Part shown: positions 57,914-64,000 of the stretch, piece after piece | Layout: each line of letters starts with the position of its first letter | How positions within the stretch are numbered: the stretch's first letter is position 1 | DNA from: Paragorgia papillata | Lineage: Eukaryota > Cnidaria > Anthozoa > Scleralcyonacea > Coralliidae | Reading direction: 5' to 3' | DNA length: 64,000 nucleotides | NCBI GenBank assembly: GCA_035771165.1 | Contig: JAWNZC010000025.1 | Location: 682,001-746,000, forward strand | Notes under the pieces: generated by a model | Database searches by the model: none | What the model was told of the DNA's origin: nothing | The model's input: only the letters and a program-made list of their open reading frames with translations | Program-made: the position numbers and the translations under genes

Positions 57914-60057
57914 TGCAGCGAATGAAACTAACTGCCGTCTCCACGTACTTTCAGCCGAAAAGAGGTAAAACTAACGCAACCTATCTGGCCAAGGACCCAA
58001 AATACAAACCATCGCAGCTTGATTACGTGTTAGTATCGTCGCGTTGGGCCACGGCAGTGCGGGATTGTAAGGTTAAGTGGGGAGTGACGTGCCAGCGATG
58101 GGGCAGACACTATGACCATGGTCTGGTCAGCTGCTTATTATCTTCCCGAGTCAAAGCAAGCAGAAAAACGGATAAACCTCTGGACTACAGTCTTCTGAAA
58201 ACGGACGAAGATGTAAGAACACGGTTCGAAGAGAACGTACGCTCAAATTTAACCCAGCAAGCATATATTCAAGGTGACCCATCAGAATCGTTAGCAAACC
58301 TCCAAAAAGCAGTGTCCGCCGCTGCAGCTTGTGTTCTTCCGCAACGTAAATCTGTGCCTCTACGTAAACGTCATATCAGTTCACGCACTAGAGATTTGTA
58401 TAAAAACAGACAAGTAAACTTTCAATCATTGAGCGCACTGGAACGCAAAGCTGCATCCAAAGCGATATCGAACTCGAGCCGTGAAGATTACAGATCCTAC
58501 GTAGATGGCGTTCTTGATGACATGGAGTCCGCAGAACGAACCGGCAATAAACGCGAAGTGACGAGACTAACAAAATTTCTAAGTGGGAAAACAAATTCTA
58601 CTACCACCATGCCGTCGAAAGACCTAACAGGCCAACCCGTACTGTCAACCGATCAACTACTTGCAGTATGGAACGAATTCCTGACAAAGAAGTTCGCATC
58701 ACCGGATGTTGACGCTAACCGCCCTCGTGAACATACAGTCAGCCCAGAGGATCATCTAAGTGAAAGTGAGCTGGAGGATTGCTTAAAAGCTCTCAAGAGC
58801 GGGCGGGCACCGGGATGGGACGAAATCCCGATAGAAGCATATCAGAACTCGGTATCGGCGAAAACTGAGCTGTTCCGCATAGTCCATCTGCTCTGGGAAA
58901 GCGAGTGCATACCACCCGAACTTGTCAGAGGAATCTTCATCATGCTCTACAAGAAAAAGGACAGGAACGACTTCAGCAACTATAGAGCGATCTGTCTGCT
59001 ATGCCACGCGTACAAACTCCTGTCCGCAGTTATTGCACGGCGACTCCACCTTGAGCTCGAACCAATACTCCCAGATAGCCAAGCGGGGTTCAGACCAGCA
59101 AGAGGAACCCGTGACAACGTGTCCATCCTGAAATGGACAATCAGCATGATATTGCGAGAATCAAGACAGGCGTTAGTCACCTTCATCGACTACACTGCCG
59201 CTTTCGACTCTGAGAGCCAGATATTCCTCGACGAAGCACTCAGTAGCGCTGGAGTATCACTAAAACTTCGTCGTGTCATACAATCAATATTCAGCGCGGC
59301 TTCAGGATGTGTTCGTATACGAAGCCCTGACGGCACGACTGTTCTCTCAGAACCGTTCGATATCTCACGAGGAGTCCTGCAAGGCGATATCTTCTCACCT
59401 GTTGCGTTTATCGCAGGGCTTTGGCGAATATTTATACTCCACGACTCGCCGAATGCCGGTGTACGAGTAGGAAAACCACCGTATGAAGTCAATATCGCGA
59501 GTCTGGAATATGCGGACGACGCAGGACTGCTAGACGAAAATGCGCAACAAGCTTCGCAGCGGGTGTCCGCGATATCGACCGGCTCAAAACGAGATGCATC
59601 GATGGTGATATCCGTCACGAAGACGAAGGCTCTGCACATACATAAGAAGGTACGAGTCAGTGCCACGACAGAGTCTGAGATTGCAGCACTGCATTTCAAG
59701 CACAAATGCGCAGACTGCAGTAGAGACTTTCCAACTGCGCGAGGCCTTGCCATCCACCATGCCAGATGGTGTGATGGTGGCCGCACCCTGCGGTCACGCA
59801 AAGGGACCCTTGCGGACAAGGCAGTACAACAGGTTAAAAGAAAAGCGAAAGAAAAAGAACTTGATCATGTGATACTCGAAGGACAGCAAATAGAGAATGT
59901 GCACGCGTTTGAATATCTGGGCAGCCGGCTACAGTGTGACGGTGAGGATAAAGCGGACGTTAGTTATCGTATGGGGATAGCGCAATCTGTTTTCAGCTCC
60001 CTATCCCATATGGACCGACCACCGCTTACCACTGTCGATGAAGCTGAGACTGTATAA
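57901..60057 (+). pseudogene. LINE reverse transcriptase frame (718 codons)
   Basis: Residues 1-80 finish the endonuclease (LDYVLVSS at 40-47, HYDH at 70-73). The reverse transcriptase spans about 290-560: GRAPGWDEIP (301), YRAICLL (361), QAGFRPARG (394), motif A FIDYTAAFDS (428-437), motif B GVLQGDIFSP (491-500) and catalytic motif C YADD (537-540). A CCHC knuckle C-x2-C-x12-H-x4-C lies at 603-624, followed by FEYLGSRL. The catalytic aspartates are present. The start is nominal, because the true N-terminus was upstream of a frameshift. The frame ends in a non-homologous tail after a second frameshift near 60,010. Base composition is clearly less AT-rich than the satellite around it. Confidence 0.93.
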
Positions 60058-60433
60058 AACTGCCGTGTGCTCGACACTAACACACGCTTGCGAAGCGTGG
60101 AAGCTATCGGACAATGTGAAGAAGACAATCAACGGATTCAACAGCAGATGCCTGCATGTTATCACCAAGGAAGACTACCGAGAAACGGCATCCAACCCCG
60201 TATTCGACTTGGTGCTCGCGATACGCCGCCGCAGACTATGTTATCTCGGTCACATCTTGCGTATGGCCGCAAACCGTTTGGTGAGGCGCACACTCGTTGC
60301 CTATGTTCACGGTGGTGATGTAATACCAGCCGGGTCCCTACTCGAGGACTGTGAGCGGATGCCATTTGAAGACCTGGCACGCCTCGCAAGAGACAGCGAA
60401 GGATGGCAGAAGAGAGTGAAAGCTCTCCGCTAA
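60038..60433 (+). pseudogene. LINE C-terminal region after frameshift
   Basis: Overlaps the previous frame by 20 bases and continues the post-RT region common in these LINEs: LRLYKTAVCSTLTHACEAW, RRLCYLGHILRM, then DLARLARDSEGWQKRVK to the stop at 60,433. The 3' UTR is only ~65 bases. Confidence 0.88.
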
Positions 60434-60497
60434 CTCTTACGAACGCATTGTAGCATTGCACCCAATGGGTGCGTGATGTAAAACATACATACATACA

Positions 60498-63400
60498 TAT
60501 TTTTGGCGCGATGTATAATTGACAGTTTGGGCGTTTCGCTTTAAATGCGAATAACTCTTGAAACATATCTGGGACACCTCTAATTTTTTTTGGACCGCCA
60601 AGACGATAGAATGAGCTTCATTTTGATAGATAGGAAAGCTGGTTAAAGATAACGGAAGCCATCGAAATTTCCCCCCCCCAACTGAATGTGGTGGTACCTT
60701 CACAGTTTCGGCGAAAGCGAATAACTCTTGAACCAGATCTGGGACACTTCTAAATTTTCTTGGGCCGGCAAGAATATAGAATTAGCTTCAATTTCATATA
60801 TAGGAAAGCCGGCTAAAAATAACGGAAGCCTTCGAAATGTTTGCCCCAAAGGTTATGTCGGCAAATATATTCAATAAAATCTTCTATTTTTGGCGCGCTG
60901 TATAATTGACAGTTTGGGCGTTTCGTTTTAAATGCGAATAACTCTTGAACCATATCTGGGACACATCTAATTTTTTTTGGACCGGCAAGACGATAGAATG
61001 AGCTTCATTTTGATAGATAGGAAAGCTGGTTAAAGATAACGGAAGCCATCGAAATTTCCCCCCCAACTGAATGTGGTGGTACCTTCACAGTTTCGGCGAA
61101 AGCGAATAATTCTTGAAGCAGATCTGGGACACTTCTAAATTTTCTTGGGCCGGCAAGAATATAGAATTAGCTTCAATTTCATATATAGGAAAGCCGGCTA
61201 AAAATAACGGAAGCCTTCGAAATGTTTGCCCAAAGGTTATGTTGGCAAATATATTCAATAAAATCTTCTATTTTTGGCGCGCTGTATAATTGACAGTTTG
61301 GGCGTTTCGTTTTAAATGCGAATAACTCTTGAACCATATCTGGGACACATCTAATTTTTTTTGGACCGGCAAGACGATAGAATGAGCTTCATTTTGATAG
61401 ATAGGAAAGCCGGCTAAAAATAACGGAAGCCTTCGAAATTTTTGCCCCAAAGGTTATGTCGGCAAATATATTCAATAAAATCTTCTATTTTTGGCGCGAT
61501 GTATAATTGACAGTTTGGGCGTTTCGCTTTAAATGCGAATAACTCTTGAAACATATCTGGGACACATCTAATTTTTTTTGGACCGGCAAGACGATAGAAT
61601 GAGCTTCATTTTGATAGATAGGAAAGCCGGCTAAAAATAACGGAAGCCTTCGAAATTTTTGCCCCAAAGGTTATGTCGGCAAATATATTCAATAAAGTCT
61701 TCTATTTTTGGCGCGATGTATAATTGACAGTTTGGGCGTTTCGCTTTAAATGCGAATAACTCTTGAAACATATCTGGGACACCTCTAATTTTTTTTGGAC
61801 CGGCAAGACGATAGAATGAGCTTCATTTTGATAGATAGGAAAGCTGGTTAAAGATAACGGAAGCCATCGAAATTTCCCCCCCAACTGAATGTGGTGGTAC
61901 CTTCACAGTTTCGGCGAAAGCGAATAACTCTTGAAGCAGATCTGGGACACTTCTAAATTTTCTTGGGCCGGCAAGAATATAGAATTAGCTTCAATTTCAT
62001 ATATAGGAAAGCCGGCTAAAAATAACGGAAGCCTTCGAAATGTTTGCCCCAAAGGTTATGTCGGCAAATATATTCAATAAAATCTTCTATTTTTGGCGCG
62101 CTGTATAATTGACAGTTTGGGCGTTTCGTTTTAAATGCGAATAACTCTTGAACCATATCTGGGACACATCTAATTTTTTTTGGACCGGCAAGACGATAGA
62201 ATGAGCTTCATTTTGATAGATAGGAAAGCCGGCTAAAAATAACGGAAGCCTTCGAAATTTTTGCCCCAAAGGTTATGTCGGCAAATATATTCAATAAAGT
62301 CTTCTATTTTTGGCGCGATGTATAATTGACAGTTTGGGCGTTTCGCTTTAAATGCGAATAACTCTTGAAACATATCTGGGACACCTCTAATTTTTTTTGG
62401 ACCGGCAAGACGATAGAATGAGCTTCATTTTGATAGATAGGAAAGCTGGTTAAAGGTAACGGAAGCCATCGAAATTTCCCCCCCAACTGAATGTGGTGGT
62501 ACCTTCACAGTTTCGGCGAAAGCGAATAACTCTTGAAGCAGATCTGGGACACTTCTAAATTTTCTTGGGCCGGCAAGAATATAGAATTAGCTTCAATTTC
62601 ATATATAGCAAAGCCGGCTAAAAATAACGGAAGCCTTCGAAATGTTTGCCCCAAAGGTTATGTCGGCAAATATATTCAATAAAATCTTCTATTTTTGGCG
62701 CGCTGTATAATTGACAGTTTGGGCGTTTCATTTTAAATGCGAATAACTCTTGAACCATATCTGGGACACATCTAATTTTTTTTGGACCGGCAAGACGATA
62801 GAATGAGCTTCATTTTGATAGATAGGAAAGCCGGCTAAAAATAACGGAAGCCTTCGAAATTTTTGCCCCAAAGGTTATGTCGGCAAATATATTCAATAAA
62901 GTCTTCTATTTTTGGCGCGATGTATAATTGACAGTTTGGGCGTTTCGCTTTAAATGCGAATAACTCTTGAAACATATCTGGGACACCTCTAATTTTTTTT
63001 GGACCGGCAAGACGATAGAATGAGCTTCATTTTGATAGATAGGAAAGCTGGTTAAAGATAACGGAAGCCATCGAAATTTCCCCCCCAACTGAATGTGGTG
63101 GTACCTTCACAGTTTCGGCGAAAGCGAATAACTCTTGAAGCAGATCTGGGACACTTCTAAATTTTCTTGGGCCGGCAAGAATATAGAATTAGCTTCAATT
63201 TCATATATAGGAAAGCCGGCTAAAAATAACGGAAGCCTTCGAAATGTTTGCCCCAAAGGTTATGTCGGCAAATATATTCAATAAAATCTTCTATTTTTGG
63301 CGCGCTGTATAATTGACAGTTTGGGCGTTTCGTTTTAAATGCGAATAACTCTTGAACCATATCTGGGACACATCTAATTTTTTTTGGACCGGCAAGACGA

Positions 63401-64000
63401 TAGAATGAGCTTCATTTTGATAGATAGGAAAGCCGGCTAAAAATAACGGAAGCCTTCGAAATTTTTGCCCCAAAGGTTATGTCGGCAAATATATTCAATA
63501 AAGTCTTCTATTTTTGGCGCGATGTATAATTGACGGTTTGGGCGTTTCGCTTTAAATGCGAATAACTCTTGAAACATATCTGGGACACCTCTAAATTTTT
63601 TTTGGACCGGCAAGACGATAGAATGAGCTTCATTTTGATAGATAGGAAAGCTGGTTAAAGATAACGGAAGCCATCGAAATTTCCCCCCCCAACTGAATGT
63701 GGTGGTACCTTCACAGTTTCGGCGAAAGCGAATAACTCTTGAAGCAGATCTGGGACACTTCTAAATTTTCTTGGGCCGGCAAGAATATAGAATTAGCTTC
63801 AATTTCATATATAGGAAAGCCGGCTAAAAATAACGGAAGCCTTCGAAATGTTTGCCCAAAAGGTTATGTTGGCAAATATATTCAATAAAATCTTCTATTT
63901 TTGGCGCGCTGTATAATTGACAGTTTGGGCGTTTCGTTTTAATGCGAATAACTCTTGAACATATCTGGGGACACATCTAATTTTTTTTGGACCGGCAAGA
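60498..64000 (+). repeat. satellite array continues past the LINE to the window end
   Basis: Same monomers and order as 27,561-57,684, with 602 bp trimers and a local 217-217-217 run near 61,268-61,700. The GAAGCAGATCTGGG variant of the third core is common here, as in 52,300-55,350, whereas GAACCAGATCTGGG dominates further left. The array runs off the right edge. Confidence 0.95.

Larger units (their letters stand above)
57685..60497 (+). mobile_element. 5'-truncated non-LTR retrotransposon (LINE) inside the satellite
   Basis: The element begins inside the apurinic-endonuclease domain and ends in a short 3' UTR with a GCACCCAATGGGTGC hairpin and an ACAT microsatellite tail. The satellite runs up to ATTCAATA on the left and resumes at TATTTTTGGCGCG on the right, so about 8 satellite bases are missing and no target duplication is evident. 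The EN-RT layout, C-terminal zinc knuckle and microsatellite tail fit an endonuclease-type LINE; the clade is not resolved. Two frameshifts and the missing 5' end make it inactive, but the long unbroken RT frame says the insertion is fairly recent. Confidence 0.93.

Noticed and set aside
59190..59819. 209-codon minus-strand frame opposite the LINE
   Set aside because: It is the antisense shadow of the reverse transcriptase frame, which has all RT motifs. The antisense reading has none.
27121..63473. Dozens of ~60-codon minus-strand frames (MGGKFRW... and MGQKFRR...) as a multigene peptide family
   Set aside because: They are the same satellite monomers read in one frame. They recur with the repeat period and fuse or break by single indels, and both linker types contribute equally. 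No signal peptide, domain or promoter is visible.
26090..64000. CRISPR array
   Set aside because: Units are 168-217 bp with near-identical cores and linkers. There are no short repeats with unique spacers and no cas genes, and the context is clearly eukaryotic.

Overview
This window is animal nuclear DNA: intron-containing genes, many short non-autonomous DNA transposons, a tRNA-derived SINE, a non-LTR retrotransposon and a very long satellite array. The two recognisable host genes (a cathepsin L-like protease and MPPE1/PGAP5), the small introns full of foldback elements and the repeat styles suggest an early-branching metazoan. An anthozoan or other cnidarian is my best guess and a sponge is the alternative. 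The species cannot be fixed from sequence reading alone.

Layout. (1) 1-10,000 holds two convergent genes. The last three exons of a cathepsin L-like cysteine protease lie on + (1110-3606). A complete six-exon MPPE1 (GPI-anchor remodelling phosphodiesterase) CDS lies on - (9986-4680). Introns and the intergenic gap carry foldback and TIR elements, including two copies of one ~400-530 bp repeat, one in an intron of each gene. (2) 10,000-14,800 is a nest of DNA-transposon-derived elements. It includes a ~1.6 kb palindrome (arms ~487 bp) whose left arm alone is interrupted by a 605 bp hAT-like element, so the other arm preserves the empty site. (3) 14,826-20,420 is a nested tandem structure. A ~2.03 kb unit is present two full times plus a truncated third, and each unit contains its own array of ~169 bp monomers. 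The array turns to the opposite orientation near 20,040. (4) 20,420-26,090 has low gene content, with several TIR elements (one PIF/Harbinger-like, one hAT-like inside a tRNA-derived SINE) and two weak candidate minus-strand exons. (5) 26,090-64,000 is a satellite array running off the right edge. It is built from a shared core joined by long (217 bp monomer) or short (168 bp monomer) linkers, giving 602 bp trimers and 385 bp dimers. Its left edge is inverted and diverged. A 5'-truncated LINE (57,685-60,497) sits inside it.

The two host genes have unrelated jobs: lysosomal or secreted proteolysis, and ER GPI-anchor remodelling. They show no functional linkage beyond facing each other tail to tail. 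Most of the interest lies in the repeat architecture: the two-linker satellite, the E2F-consensus motif repeated in each long linker, the orientation switches in two unrelated arrays, and several datable insertions with clean target-site duplications or a paired empty site.
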